NCBI GenBank assembly: GCA_951213105.1
Contig: OX578139.1
Location: 67,286,634-67,350,633, forward strand
DNA: 64,000 nucleotides
DNA from: Amaurobius ferox
Lineage: Eukaryota; Arthropoda; Arachnida; Araneae; Amaurobiidae
Reading direction: 5' to 3'
Position 1 is the stretch's first letter. Every line of letters begins with the position of its first letter. Below, piece by piece: positions 10,973 through 23,714 of this stretch. The notes below the pieces were generated by a model. It worked only from the letters and a program-made list of their open reading frames with translations. It was not told the DNA's origin and did no database searches. The position numbers and the translations under genes were made by a program.

Positions 10973-11634
10973 TCTGATATGGGCAACACATGACTTTCCT
11001 TATATAATGCAATGAATTTACTACTTTCACAGTAAAAAAAATAGGTTTTTCTTATAGTAGATACTTATATTCTTTCCAAGATATTGAATTTTCGACAATT
11101 TGTCGTCATTTTTATTGATTTAGCGCCATTTTAACCATTTAGAGAGATTTTCGGTGATTTGGCAACATTTCAAAAAGTCACCAAGTTGGCGACATTCCGC
11201 CAAATTCGTCGCCAAAATCTCGCCAAGCGTTATGGACGGAGATTTAAGTTATTCTTATAGCAGATAGACTATTGGAGTTCAAATACAAAAGTATTACTCA
11301 AAGTATCTTTTCTCATGAATGGAACGAGCTAGATCCACGAGAATGATGTCACCCAATTTATCGCATGATATTACATATGAAAAATGAACATGTTTCTCAA
11401 CAGTTAATATTTTTTTTAATTTATGGGATATTTTTTGATAAATTTATTTGAAAAATGTGCAATATCTCGAGAACGGCTCATACTAGCGTTCTAAAGTTTA
11501 TGTCAATCGTTTTGTTCGTGATGTTTGATTCGTGATCAGGGATGCTTGAAACGTGCTCTCCCGTCGAAAACTCGAATTCGAATTTCTAACCCCGTCACAG
11601 TACTTTCCTTATACATTATGTATACAAGGAAAGT
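10973..11634 (+). mobile_element. Family A element, copy 3, internally deleted
   Basis: It has the 5' end (TCTGATATGGGCAACACATG) and the 3' palindrome (ACTTTCCTTATACATTATG...CAAGGAAAGTA). At about 11513 the sequence jumps from GTCAATCGTTTT straight to GTTTGATTCGTGATCAGGG. About 400 bases are missing, including the (AC)n tract. Confidence 0.85.
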
Positions 11635-11659
11635 AATAAATTAATAATACTTTGCAATT

Positions 11660-11862
11660 TTATTATTATATTGGAATTTCGGAACTTAGTTTCTCTGTGG
11701 AAGCGATTCAAAACGTTATATGCAAGAAAACATAATACACGGGGAACTTCATTTTAACTAGCATTTAAAAACCATGGAAAACTAGTAAGAAAATAATAAG
11801 ACCATTCACTAAGCTTTATATTTTCACATGTTAAATGTTAAATTTATGTTTGACACAGAAAA

Positions 11863-11947
<85 letters not shown>

Positions 11948-12440
11948 AAATATATATATGTATCAAAAATGATGATATTTATTTTATGAATTTTGATACA
12001 TATATATATATATATATGTATCAAAAATGTAAAACCCCCTATAAATTAGCTATTTTTTAAATCAAATTTGCTATTAACTTTCTAAATGGCGTTCTAAAGT
12101 CATCAGATAATTAACACTGTGTTTACAAAAACGAAATGATTTATGCCCCCCCAAAAAAATAAGTGTGTATTATAAAGGCAGAAAGATAATCTTTACTCCT
12201 CTAAAAATTCTTGCATTTTGGCAGGTTTATCCGGGCATATACGGTAGTTAAATGATAAAACTGCGCTCAGGCATTTTCTTTTAGTTCCATTCCCATGGCA
12301 CTATCACCTGAGGGGGAGTGGGAGTGTTGATATTTTGAAACACGTCTCTCATGAAAGATAGGGAGGTATTTGAGGGTCTGGAGCCAGTCGAATCAAAACT
12401 ATGTATGTCTTTTTGCTTATTTACAAAGAAAACACTTTAT
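11660..12440 (+). repeat. Dispersed repeat G, copy 1 (interrupted by TA microsatellite)
   Basis: The blocks TTTCTCTGTGGAAGCGATTC, CACTCA-like TCACTAAGCTTTA and a later CACCTGAGGG...TTATTTACAAAGAAAA block recur in the same order at 52440-52740 and 54400-54545. It is non-coding, and its class and ends are not determined. Confidence 0.5.
11868..11946. repeat. (TA)n microsatellite
   Basis: About 39 uninterrupted TA units. A short inverted repeat with GTATCAAAAATG arms follows at about 11958-12030. Confidence 0.95.
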
Positions 12441-13780
12441 ATATTTATTTCGATTAATCTTTATAAATAAAATTGAAAATCTGTCTGTCTGTCTGTCCCA
12501 TCATCACAGAAAGACGGCTGAAACGAATTTGATGAAATTTTGTGGGTAGCCTTGAAACAGCCCCACTTAAAATTTAGTCCATGTTTCGAGTTTCTACGAC
12601 CAGGGTTTCTCGCGACATTAGTGAAAAATGAAAATTTCGTTTGTCTCATCATCACGGGAGAACGGCTGAACCGAATTTAATGAAATTTTGTGTGTAACTT
12701 TAAAATAGACCCACTTAAATTTAGTCCAAGTTTTGAGATTCTAAGACCTGGGGTTTTCGATATATATTGAAAAACGAAACGTTTCCCTAGGAGTTCTACT
12801 CTATTTTCATGATTCCTTCAAACCAGAAGGTTGAAAATCGTTTGTTTAAATAGTGAAAGTGAATCAGTACTTTATTTATGAGTTTGGTGGGAGGTTTTTG
12901 AGCTAATTAGTGACTTTCTGAAAGCATGAATTGTTTAAAACATGAATTTAAATGGAAAATCTATCAGCATGGTTTATTTTTCACAAGTTTTTACTCAACA
13001 ATGAAAAGTATTAAAAAATCAAAATGGTTATTTAATTGTTATCATTTTATGAGGAAGATTCTATCTTATTATCATGTTGCTCCGCAACGCAATTAAATTA
13101 AATGTGTTTGTTAATGTTTATTATTATTATTTCGATTTGAATAATAAATAAATGGATATAAAAATATATCTTATAAATGAATGGTTTGATTTTTCTGTTA
13201 ATTACATTAATTGTGGATTGCGCACATCACTTTCATTTATTTTGGAAAAGAGTTTTCAAGCTTATATATTGTGTTTAGCTAATAAACTTATATATTGTGT
13301 TTAGCAAATAAATGTTTTTAGCCGATTGATGAAACAGAAAAAGAGTAGAATGGATATATCTTTAATATAATTTTAGTGTTTTCATTAATATATACTCGTA
13401 CAAACGGGACCAGGAAGTTTTATTCCGATCTGCAAATTCAGAGCTACGAATTTGGTGGGATATCGCTAACTTGACAACTTTACTTAAATGTTGCCAAATT
13501 GAACGAAATGTCGACAAATTGTTAAAAACGACGCAAATCAATGAAATTTATTTTGTTTTGTTAGAAGAGAGTACTGAAATGATGTTTCGTTAGCATTTGT
13601 CTGTCAGTCCAATCGTTATACTTGGTAACACATTTAGCGAATTTTTAAAATGTCACCAAATAGATAAAAATGTATGTAAATCCATAAATATATCTTGAAA
13701 TTGATAAAATTGAGCTAAATAAATTAAATTAATTGTGTTTTGTTAGGGGATAGTTTTGTGATGATGTTTCGCCGATTTGT

Positions 13781-13819
13781 CGCCAAGTGGGACTATAACT
13801 TCTACAGTCCCACTTGGCG
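13781..13819. repeat. Perfect 13-bp stem inverted repeat
   Basis: CGCCAAGTGGGAC and its exact complement GTCCCACTTGGCG are separated by 13 bases. It sits inside the Helitron-like element within the GCCAAA-rich block. Confidence 0.9.
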
Positions 13820-14069
13820 ATAAATTTGGCGATTTTTATAAAATGTTGCTAAATTGACGAAAATGTACCCAAACCTTCCATAGAGATAGCATTATTCAGA
13901 CGATATTCTTTCCATCAATTTATTTGAAGGAAATAATATCATATCGTTTAGCAACGGATTTAAATCCAATGTGTTTATGCGGCAGACGATTTTTATTAAA
14001 TCTTTTCCTATTTGAATAATGAAGATATGTATATAAAATAAATTTCATTGTCATTGAATTTTTGAGTGT

Positions 14070-14760
14070 ATAATATCAATTACGGTCTTCAGGTTTAAAC
14101 ATTATTATTTTTGATATTTTCGGGGACTATTGATTCAGAGATTATCGATATTTTCAAGTTATTATGCCATTGTTTTATTGCGGCAAAAATTGTTGAAACT
14201 CATATATTGTACGTTGTACGAGTAATCTTCTACAAATGCACGGGTATATCTTCTAATCTACGAGAATATAAGTAGCACAGGTATATTGGTATACATTTTG
14301 ACATATATTGGCATATATTGGAATCAAGTACGGTCTTCTGGTATGATTACGGGGATTATTTTCAATTTATTACGTCATCAGTTTTATTTTGACAAAGATT
14401 TTTGAGACCCATATTGTAATACTATATTGTAATTTACTCATATTGTAATATATATTATAATACTATGAGAATCATATTGTAATAATATTGTAATATGTTC
14501 TACTAACACTCGGTCATATATTCTAATCTACGACATTATAAGTAGTACAGGTATATCTTCCCATATAATTTTAGCATTTTCATTTTGCCATATCTTGGAA
14601 TCAATTACTGTCTTCAGGATTAAAGGTTACGGGTTTATTGATATTTTCAATTTATACATGTAATCTACTAATACAAGTTATATCTTCTAATATTCGAGTA
14701 TATCAGTAGTACGGGTCCCATACAACTTTAACCCTTCTATTTTGCATATATTGATTCAAT
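14070..14760 (+). repeat. Three diverged tandem blocks inside the Helitron-like element
   Basis: GGAATCAAGTACGGTCTTCT-type starts lie at about 14077, 14330 and 14605. Each is followed by TTGATATTTTC, then TCTTCTAATCTACGAG and AGTAGTACAGGTAT-like words. The spacing is about 255-275 bp. Confidence 0.65.
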
Positions 14761-15011
14761 TCCATATTTTTTGTAAATTTGCTTACAAAAGGGTCCAGGA
14801 TGTTTTATTCCTCAGATCTGTCCGTGAAGATAATTTTGTATAGCGAGAACAGAGATTCTTAAACTTCTTTTTAGGAGCATTAAATTAAATATTTTAACAT
14901 AATATTTTGATTAAAAATGCCATTTAGTATAGAATAGGAATTTGCACAAGAATGTGAATTTTAAGTTTTTTTATATTATTTACTCGGTACGAAGAACGGG
15001 TATGCTGCTAG

Positions 15012-15340
15012 TCTATATAAATAAAATTGAAAATCTGTTTGTCTGTCTGTCTGTTTGTCTTAGCTAGAGGTCTTATCTAAGACAAACAGACAGACAGATA
15101 GAGGTCTTATCGTCAGTCTGAGATTGATAGATCGATTTTTCGCTCTAACAGGAGTTCTTTTCAACGTGAACAGAAAACTTCATTCTGTAGATTAGATGCT
15201 GATAATACCGACGATGAAATTTTAACAGAACTCTATGATCCTAAAGCTAAAGGGATTTATTGAAAGGGCGTTAAAGTTTTGTCAAATTAATCGGTAACAA
15301 ACTGATATTCTATTGATGTTCATTTTTACAACCCTTTATT
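15012..15340 (+). mobile_element. Second Helitron-like 5' end joined directly to the first
   Basis: TC at 15012-15013 follows CTAG with no intervening base. The same leader and (CTGT)n tract follow. The downstream part diverges or is truncated, so the right limit is approximate. Confidence 0.6.
15043..15097. repeat. 21-bp perfect inverted repeat over the GTCT tract
   Basis: The arms at 15043-15063 and 15077-15097 are exact complements (CTGTCTGTCTGTTTGTCTTA plus G on the left), with a 13-base loop. It is a foldback made from the microsatellite and adjoining sequence. Confidence 0.85.
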
Positions 15341-15424
15341 TAACTTGATCTGATGTTCTTTCTTTTTTTGTTTTACTAGTCTGATTTAAATTGAGGCTCT
15401 AACAAAACGTTCCATCAAGCATAG

Positions 15425-16045
15425 TAACATGATATTTGGCACGTCTTTGTCTTTTGTTGTAAAATTTAATTTTTTTTTAATGTTCAACCTTATTGGGCAA
15501 GTCCGCCCTGGATCTGCTATAGGAATGTACTCGCTTTTCAAATGCTTAAGGTCCAAACTAATTACGTTGCATTAATCATAGTATCATGTAATTTGGTATG
15601 TTGCTGTCTTTTGTGGTACATTTTTTATTCTTTTGATGTTCGAACTTATTGGGTCATCCCATCTAGGGTCCTCCATAGGAATACACTCGTTTGCCAAATC
15701 TTTAATAACCAATCAAGTTCCATTAATCAGAGTAATATGAAATTTGGTATGTCGCTGTCTTTTGTGGTAAAATTTAATTCTTGATATTTTAAACCGTACC
15801 GGGTACCCCATCCTGGGCCTAGGAATGCACTTGTTTCTCAGGAATAACTCGAGATTCGGCATAGCTAGAACGATCATAGTTGACATATTGCTGTCTTTCA
15901 TAATATATTTAAAATTTTTGGATTTAGAATTTAACCATCCCAGACCGCCCTTTGCTCACCATAGGAATGCTTTCCTCTCTGGGAGAATAACTAAAGAACC
16001 AGAGTAGCTAGAAAGTCCAAATTTGTTATTTCGTTGTCTTTCATA
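15425..16045 (+). repeat. Diverged tandem array, units of about 135-157 bp
   Basis: A recurring block, AATTTGGTATGTCGCTGTCT then a CCATAGGAAT-like word, occurs about five times. The CTGTCTT anchor lies near 15446, 15603, 15754, 15890 and 16034. Units differ in length and sequence, so the array is old. A related single unit is inverted at 8890-9010. It is non-coding. Confidence 0.75.
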
Positions 16046-17751
16046 CATTTAAGTTACATACATTAAGTTACATACATTTTCATAAATACATTTTTCATAC
16101 ATTTAAGTTACATACAAATAATAAAAGAGTGTACTCCAAAAATTTATTTGTTTATAATGTAATGTAATATCGGTGGCAATTATTTTCACAAATTCACTTT
16201 TATGCAGTTCTACCTGTACATTTAATTTATTTACTTTATACACGTCATGAGTGTCATTTTTTGTTAATAAAATTGCAATACCTATGTACTCAAATGAGGT
16301 GTTTCTGTACTGTATTTAATCAACAGTAGCACTAGCACATAAAAATACCTAATGTGGATAATTTAAAATGAAAATTACTGGAAAGAATATGAATTCAATT
16401 GATAGCGGCATAAACAATGACAATTCAAAATTTAAAAAGTAAAATTACACTTAAAATCTACTTTTAAAAACTATGTTCCTTGTTATTATTATTTACCCAT
16501 AATATCAAACGTGTTAGTCTGTAGAGCAAGTCACATGGTGCACAGACAGATTATATTTTTAATCTTAACTTTACTGCGAGAAAACTGTAACGTCCTTTAA
16601 AATTTGGTTTAAAACAATAATATTTTTTCGATTAAAGTTCCTTAACTTTCTCACATAACTTTCGAAAAGACGAATAAAAAACAATGTCACTACACATAAT
16701 TTTCATATTTTTATCACTATTATGTGCACTATTATACTATGCCTACAGTTGTAAGGAGGCACATGGAACATTGGATTGTTATTAAAATTCTAATACGCTT
16801 GACTTCCTCGAAGTGTGGGCGTAAAATTAAGTATGAGGTACACACCATCTTGCACAACTATGGCTGTTGAAACTTATGTAGTTAGATACATTTTTGAAAC
16901 TAATTAAGCAGATAACGCTAATGAACATTAAATGCAGCGAACCTTCACGCTATTAAATTACTTTATCTGTTGCTCGAAGAAACTTATTTTTCTAAGAAAA
17001 CAAATTTTCAATACATGTATTATAATGCTTAATTTATGCGGGGTTATTAGCAATTTCTGAACGTTGGAAAAATTACATGGTTCTTTTATTTTAATTAAAG
17101 TTTGACGATGCAGTTTTTCGATTGTTAGTGGTTTGTTTAAGCCATTTTTGGTGATATTATCAAGATAGGTATGAAATACATGCAATTGGGTAAAACGGAG
17201 GGGGGGGGGATGAATATTCCCAAATAGTAAAGAGTTAGGTAAGGAAAAATTGAGCAACGTATATAAACACAAATAACACAATAATACAGCATACAACTGT
17301 TTCGAGGATACGCTAGATCTTCTTTGTCAGTGCAACAGAACCAACAAACTCGAAGTTCAAAAGGCGAATGGACGCAAATAGAAGAAACCACACACTAATA
17401 TAATTCTGTGCCCCCAAGTTGGTTAGATTTCGTGTGTGATTGTAATTTAACTTTCCATGTGTCACTATTGTGTAGGAGTTGACAATTTCTTTTTCACAAT
17501 TTTTCTTTCTTTTGAAACAGGCTGATAATTTTTATCAACTTTTTATGTTGCTATGTATTTTATTACAGATTAATATTGAGTGCAATACTTGCAAAATTTC
17601 ATATGGATCATACTGATTAGCAAAGACTCACAATTTTCCCTGTACATCTCTGTTGACATGCTAACTGTGCACTAATTATGGAAATTTTATTAATATTTCA
17701 TTTATAACTAAGATAATATGTCCTACGAATCTAAAAAAGTGAAAAAAAAAA
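16046..17751. other. Unassigned AT-rich stretch
   Basis: Short direct repeats of CATTTAAGTTACATACA are at 16044-16115. A G9 run is near 17200. No domain is recognisable in the short ORFs, and no repeat shared with the rest of the window was noticed. Confidence 0.4.
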
Positions 17752-17812
17752 TTGAAACTAATAAATACCTGTCGGAAATTTTTAAAAATTTTTCCGACAA
17801 AAACTTTCAATT
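17752..17812. repeat. Small hairpin
   Basis: TGTCGGAAA and TTTCCGACA arms flank an A/T core at about 17769-17800, with weaker outer TTGAAA/TTTCAA pairing. Function is unknown. Confidence 0.6.
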
Positions 17813-18549
17813 TTCTTTATTCTTCAGTAATACGAATTTCTGCAGGAGCCATTATTCTTAGCTGCGCCATTTTATTTCTAGAGTTTGCAACAAAGATCGG
17901 CAGACGATTTTTTTCTCATCTTTTTATCTCCATTCCATTATAAAGCAATTTTCGATATACGATGCAGAACAAAGAAAATTTCAATTTTCATTCTTTCTAT
18001 TACCTGTTAAAAGTATTGTTTTCTTAGCAGGGTTCTTATTTTTTACTACCTAAAACTCCTGAGCTCAAATATATTCGATATTTTGTTCACACACTACTTA
18101 ATAGAATGCATTCATTGGAGAATTGGTTTCGCAGTAGCTGCTAGGGGAAAAGAGAGAGAGAGTCTGAAAGTGAATGCTATTTCTTTTAAAATGTGGTTAG
18201 AATATAAAATTTTCTATATTAAACCATGAAAAAGGTGTAGAAAAAAAGTAAGTACTATTTTCCGGTTGTTTTAGTTACATATACGGCTAAATGGAGATAT
18301 ATTTGTTTCATCGCACGAAGTAACGCATATAATAAATACTCATTGAAAATTGCAAAAAAATTCCAATTTAAAGAAAAAGAATTTCATTTTTTCCTTGCCA
18401 ATTTAGCACGGTTTGAAATGACAGCAATTGGCTAAACTTCCACAATCTGCATCTTGAGAACGGTTTATATTGATTTTGCACTTGTTTTGCTATCACAAAT
18501 AAGAAGGTTAAATTGGATATAATGAACCAGTACCGAGACTGATGCTTTT
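17813..18549. other. Unassigned AT-rich stretch
   Basis: No gene or clear repeat was seen. A short GAGAGAGAG tract is at about 18151-18162. Confidence 0.4.
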
Positions 18550-18972
18550 ACTTTTCTTACATACATTGTATAACGTACTGGGAAAGTATTATGATGGGAT
18601 CGAAAATTTGAATTCGAGTTTTCGACGGCAAGAGCACGTCGAAAATTCGAATTCGAGTTTTCGACGGCAAGAGCACGTTTCAAGTATCCCTGAACTCGAA
18701 TAGAACGTTTTTGAGGTGACGTCTGCTTGTATACGTGCGTTGTGCGCGTGTGTGTGTCCGTGAGTCTGTGGATGCGATATCTCACGAACGAATGGAATGT
18801 TTCGAATTGTAATTTGGTTCAATTATTAAGATTTCTGAATACTGGAGCCCTGTTTATTTTAAATTTGATCGAACGTTAAGAAGACTCCTCAATTTTCAAA
18901 TGAATTTTTGAAAATATCTGTAAAAATCAGAACATTTAATAATGTTAAATAAATAATCGTTTCGTACTTTTT
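18550..18972 (-). mobile_element. Family A-related 3' fragment, diverged
   Basis: On the minus strand it carries the 3' signature of family A: GGGATAC TTGAAACGTGCT followed by TCGAATTC and a decayed terminal palindrome near 18550. A roughly 40-bp segment (GACGGCAAGAGCACG onward) is duplicated at 18622-18680. The remainder matches the region before the (AC)n site. Confidence 0.7.
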
Positions 18973-20784
18973 AGCACTTTACAACAAAGTTGAAAAGTGT
19001 TTATGACTTTGTTCATTCATTCATTCATTGTGTCTGTCTGTCCGTTAGCACGATAACTGCCGTAAAAATGACTTAATCAAAATAAAATTTTAGTATGTTG
19101 TTCAGACGGTCTGTAGGACCTATGGGAATATAAAAGAATCATATCACCCAATTAGTTTTGGATTGAACCCGGGTTGAAAAAATGAAATACATTGAACCCT
19201 ATGGGACCTGATTTTTCAAACATTTTTTAAACGGATTTAAAATTCACAAATTGCTTCGAAAATTTTAGGTAATATTCAAGTTGTTCCATAAAATATATAA
19301 AAGAAAATTCAGCAAAATATATTCAGTAGTTTTTTAAATAAAAATTAAAATAATAAGTACACCTCTTATATGAAGCGATCACGTGACCATGATATGAAAA
19401 GATCACGTGACCCACTTCAAAATGAAATATGGCATCCATCTTGTCTCCAAATCGTGGTTTTTAAAGTTCTTTTTAATTCATATTGAGTGTTGTATCCGTC
19501 CTAAAACCGCTTTATTTTTGCTTAAATTCTGTGCATCTACATACTGAAACAACTCAATTACAATATATTTGAGTTTAAATGATCATTCAAATTTGATTAT
19601 TTCTACAACAAAGCCTATTTTTCACTTATGTAAAATGTAAACAGCAAAATTTGTAGAATGAGTTGTATAAGAATTGCTGTATTTCTTTAACTCAAAATTA
19701 TTTAGCTCATGGAGTCTTCATAGCTGATATGAATGAAATATTCTTTGATTTTACAGAGAGAAGGACGATTTTTTTCGATGAAGTTTTAAGCATAAAGTTT
19801 AATTACTTGTAGGTCCATGGTCTTAATTTTTAAATAAAATAAATTGTTATAGTATTGTGATGAATGAAATGAATGGGAAAATGTTATGAATGAAATGCTG
19901 CTTTTAGAGAGAGATAGGCGTGTTATTTCTTCTATGACGTCATTTGAATGAATTTCAGTTGTTTTCGATAAAGTTTTCAAATATAATAAATTATCGTAGT
20001 ATTATGATAATTTTAAAAATATTACCGAGGAGTGTATCACATTTTTGAGATGTTTAAACCAGGAAATTTATATTTCAATGCCGTCATTTGAATGAAGTTC
20101 ATTTTTTTCGATGAAGGTTTAAGTTTTCAAATATAATAAATTAATGTAGTATAGTGATAAGTTTTAAAATATTACCGAGGAATGTATTGCATTTTAGAGA
20201 TGTTTAAATAAAATTGCATTGAAGTTGGAAAGTGTTTCATAGTCAATGCTTTAAGCATGATTGATCTTTCTTGTTCACTTATGCAAAATGTAAACAGCAA
20301 AATATGTAGAATGAGTTGTATAAAAATTGCTGTATTTCTCTAACGCAAAATTATTTAGCTCATGGAGTCTGCATAGCTGATATGAATGAAATATTCATTG
20401 ATTTTACAGAGAGAAGGATGATTTTTTTTGATGAAGTTTTAAGTATAGAGTTTAATTGCTTGTAACTCCATGGTCTTAAGTTTTTAAATAAAATAAATTA
20501 TTATAGTATTGTGATGAATGAAATGAATGGGAAAATGTTATGAATGAAATGATGCTTTTATAGAGAGAGTCAGGCGTGTTATATTTCGATGGCGTCATTT
20601 GAAAGAAGTTCATTTTTTTTTATGAACTTTTAAGTTTTCAAATATAATAAATTAATGTAGTATTGTGATTATTTTAAAAATATTACCGAGGAATGTATTG
20701 CATTTTAGAGATGTTTAAATAAAATTGCATTGAGGTTGGAAAGTGTTTCATAATCAATGCTTTATGCATGATTGATCTTTTTTG
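18973..20784 (+). mobile_element. Family C element, copy 1, with 5'-truncated second unit in tandem
   Basis: The 5' end is an imperfect palindrome, GCACTTTACAAC AAA GTTGAAAAGTGT. The family's CGGTCTGTAGGACCTATGGG, CCCGGGTTGAAAAAATGAAA and ATCACGTGACC landmarks follow. The 3' end, GTTGGAAAGTGTTTCAT, is followed by the hairpin ATCAATGC...GCATGATTGAT and occurs twice, near 20225-20268 and 20737-20784. Between them is a second partial copy: 19621 onward and 20274 onward match with a 653-base offset. No ORF is present. The architecture resembles family A, so a Helentron-like origin is inferred. Confidence 0.75.
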
Positions 20785-20804
20785 TTTTATTCTAAAACAA
20801 ATGA

Positions 20805-21368
20805 CATTTTAGAACGCTATTTTGAACCGTTCACAAGATATTGCACGTTTTTCAAATAAATGTATCTAAAAGAAGTACATATAAATGTACAGTAGTAAGT
20901 ATCATCAAATATGTAACACTTAGCGAGAAATTTGGAGATATCAGCAACTAATTCGGCGAAACAACAACAATTTGACGACTTTTAAAGAGGGACCAAATTG
21001 ACGAATATGTCGCCAAATTGGCATACATGACACTAAAGTTATGTAAACGATGCCAAATTGATGACATTATAATTAACATATTTTAATATAATTGAGTATG
21101 CTATTTTGTAGATGGCAGATGTTAGCAATATTACCAATTGTCAAGTTTGATTTTCGCGAAATATAAATTAATTTGGCACTTCATTTTACATGTTGTCAGT
21201 TTTACATCTTGTTCAATTTTACATGTTGTCATCCAGAAAAGCGTCAAATATCGGTGTATTTTTCAACACTAAAAATATTGTGCCGTGGATATTGTTCATC
21301 ATTATTTCGCGTTGAAAGAAGTAAAGTAATTGCATTATGTGGGGAAAATGATGTGCTGCCCATATCAG
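20805..21368 (-). mobile_element. Family A fragment, 5' half, diverged
   Basis: Reading the minus strand, the 5' end AATCTGATATGGGCAGCACA is at 21368-21349. GCCAAATTGG-type blocks follow at 20960-21070, and the segment matching GCAATATCTCGAGAACGG is at about 20825-20850. The 3' half is missing. Confidence 0.65.
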
Positions 21369-21371
21369 ATT

Positions 21372-21700
21372 TTCACTTTCTTATACTATGTAATATAGTA
21401 TAAAGTGTTGTTTTAACGAAAATTTTCGAATTCGAGATTTTGATGTCAATATATGTTTTAGGACCTCCTGAACACGTTTTGATTATTTTTGGAGTTATGT
21501 CCTGTCTATTTGTCTGTGGTCGATTTCTTGTGTATACAATAGCAGTCACAAATATTAATGGATTTTCTCGAAAATTTATATCCGTCTTTATTATCAAAAA
21601 CTTTAGAACCAGACAGAATTTTTTTTTTGAAATTCGAGCAAAAACTGGGAAATTTATTTAAAATTTTATATTTTTGTAACAGGGCAGCATAGGACAAAAT
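21372..21700 (-). mobile_element. Family B fragment, 3' part
   Basis: A TATACTATGTAATATAGTATA palindrome-like hairpin at about 21383-21403 is followed by a TTCGAATTCGAGATTTTGA block and a GTTTTAGGACCTCC block. This is the order seen at the 3' ends of family B copies at 39150 and 49109. Confidence 0.5.
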
Positions 21701-22894
21701 TTGACGTAATCATGCATAAAAGGATTTATTTATAGATCAATGATCACGGGACTGAATAGCTTCAATTAATGTTGTAAAAAATAGCCGTGATACAATATTT
21801 TTGGTAAGGTACCGATCAAAGGACGTCTTACTCTATAATTACTCTATAATTACTCTATAATATTTACTCTAAGGTAATACTCTATAGTTTTATTCATTTG
21901 GACCGATTTTTCAAAATTTTTCTTGTAGAATAAAAAAAAAATGGATTCTAGTATGAGAAAGCTGAGTAGAGCCACACACCAGTTAATTTACATGTAAAGC
22001 CGTCAAATCGCAGTCTAATTCGAAGTTTTCAAACCATGTCAAAACATTGAAAGTGTGTTCGTCTTTATGTTCAGAAAGAAGTTAAAACGCAATTTTTTAA
22101 ACAATTCTCAAATATAATTATAATTAGCTAAATTAATAAAGATAGCTAAAATATAAAAAATCTTCTATATAATATATTAAAATTTAAAAAGATTAGATAC
22201 TTATAACCAGAAATATAAGTTCTAACCAGGATTCAAAGCACTGATCTTTACACCTAGCCAGTCAATAGTACCCATTGAAAGATTGGGACGAAGTGTTTTT
22301 GTCTCCAAATAGAACCTACATTACGTTCGGTTCCGACCAACTCAAAACCTAATCAGCGAAATTCAATCCAATAATGTCTGTAGGGTTTGCAGGACCTACG
22401 CCCTGGCAGAAGAGGGCTTACAATCTTGGGGGCTATTGAAGAATATAAATCCCTATAAATCCCGTATACCTTGTCGGTTGTTTGAGACATACGTGTAACT
22501 GACAACTTACATTCGACAGCGAGTCTAAGGACACGCCAATAATAGACTTCGCACACCACACAGTCAACACCAGATTTCCACCAGTCAATACCAAATACCT
22601 TAAACGATACAATTGCATCTTGAACAAGACGTCAAAGTTGAGCAACAAGTCGAACAAGTTGAGCAACAAGTCGAAAGCGCTGAAAACAATCTAACAATTT
22701 TAATGAATATCGAAAGGGAGTCATCCTTTGACTTCCCTAACAGGCGTAATCCTGACCTGTACTAAAGCAAACAGAAAATAATCGATTTTCATTTAATATG
22801 CAATATAAGTTATACGGATTTTAACAAATAAATTTACGCATTATAGGAATCTATCAAATCTTTGGCAATGAAACGCAATACAACTTATAAAAAA
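21701..22894. other. Unassigned stretch, possible old retroelement at 22190-22770
   Basis: A less AT-rich block at about 22240-22770 includes GGGTTTGCAGGACCTACGCC and repeated GAGCAACAAGTCGA words (22635-22675). It stands out from the flanks in composition, but I could not assign a family or a coding frame. TACTCTATAATTAC words repeat at 21828-21880. Confidence 0.35.
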
Positions 22895-23586
22895 TCTGGT
22901 GTGGGCAACACATGACTTTCCTTATATAATGCAATGGATTTACTACTTTTACAGTAAAAAAAAAATAGGTTTTTCTTATAGTAGATACTTATATTCTTTC
23001 CAAGATATTGAATTTTCGACAATTAGTCGTCATTTGCATTGATTTAGCGTGATTTTTATCCATTTGGGGGGAGATTTTCGTTAATTTGGCAACATTTCAA
23101 AAAGTCGCTAAGTTGGCGACATTCCTCCAAATTCGTCGCCAAAATCTCGCCAAGCGTTATGGACGGAGAAATAAGTTATTGTTATAGCAGATAAATGACT
23201 ATTGGCGTTCAAATACAAATGTATTACTCAAAGTATCTTTTCTCATGAATGGCACGAGCTAGATCCACGAGAATGATGTCACCAAATTTATCGCATGATA
23301 TTACATATGAAAAGTGAACATGTTTCTCAACAGTTAATATTTTTTTTTAATTTATGGGATTTTTTGATAAATTTATTTGAAAAATGTGCAATATCTCGAG
23401 AACGGTTCATGCTACCTTTCTAAAGTTTGTCAATCGTTTTCTAAGGAAAAATTACCTAAGAAATGTGTATTTGCGTAACTTTATTAAAGGTTTTGATTTT
23501 TTGATGATTTTTTCAAAATTTCACTCGAAAATTTGAGGGGGTTCTGGGGGTTACTTTCCTTATACATTATGTATATAAGGAAAGTA
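22895..23586 (+). mobile_element. Family A element, copy with 3' internal deletion
   Basis: It has the 5' end TCTGGTGTGGGCAACACATG and the full GGCGAC/GGACGGAGA body. At about 23545 the GGGGGTTCTG block jumps to the terminal palindrome (TTACTTTCCTTATACATTAT to ATAAGGAAAGTA). The (AC)n tract and the CGAATTCGAATTT segment are missing. Confidence 0.85.
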
Positions 23587-23714
23587 ATTACTATTAAGTC
23601 CTCCATTAAAACGGTTATGAAATGTAAAGGAAAAATTTTATTTCGAATACTATTCTATTTAGAACATTTATAAATATAGTATTAATTCATAATTTCAACG
23701 TTATTATACAACAC

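Larger units (their letters stand above)
12458..15011 (+). mobile_element. Helitron-like non-autonomous element, TC...CTAG
   Basis: It starts TC at 12458 after an A, with the leader TTTATAAATAAAATTGAAAA and (CTGT)n. It ends CTAG at 15008-15011 before a T. These are the canonical Helitron termini and A|T target. Just upstream of CTAG is a small hairpin, TACTCG and CGGGTA separated by 10 bases. A second leader-like block (CATCACGGGAGAACGGCTGA) occurs at 12650. There is no Rep-helicase ORF, so it depends on an enzyme in trans. Internal blocks include GCCAAATTG-rich segments resembling family A (13440-13870) and three diverged repeats of about 255-275 bp (14070-14760). Confidence 0.7.

Noticed and set aside
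22190..22770. Possible LTR retrotransposon fragment
   Set aside because: Composition differs from the flanks, but I found no LTR pair, no polyprotein motif and no target duplication. It was left as unassigned.
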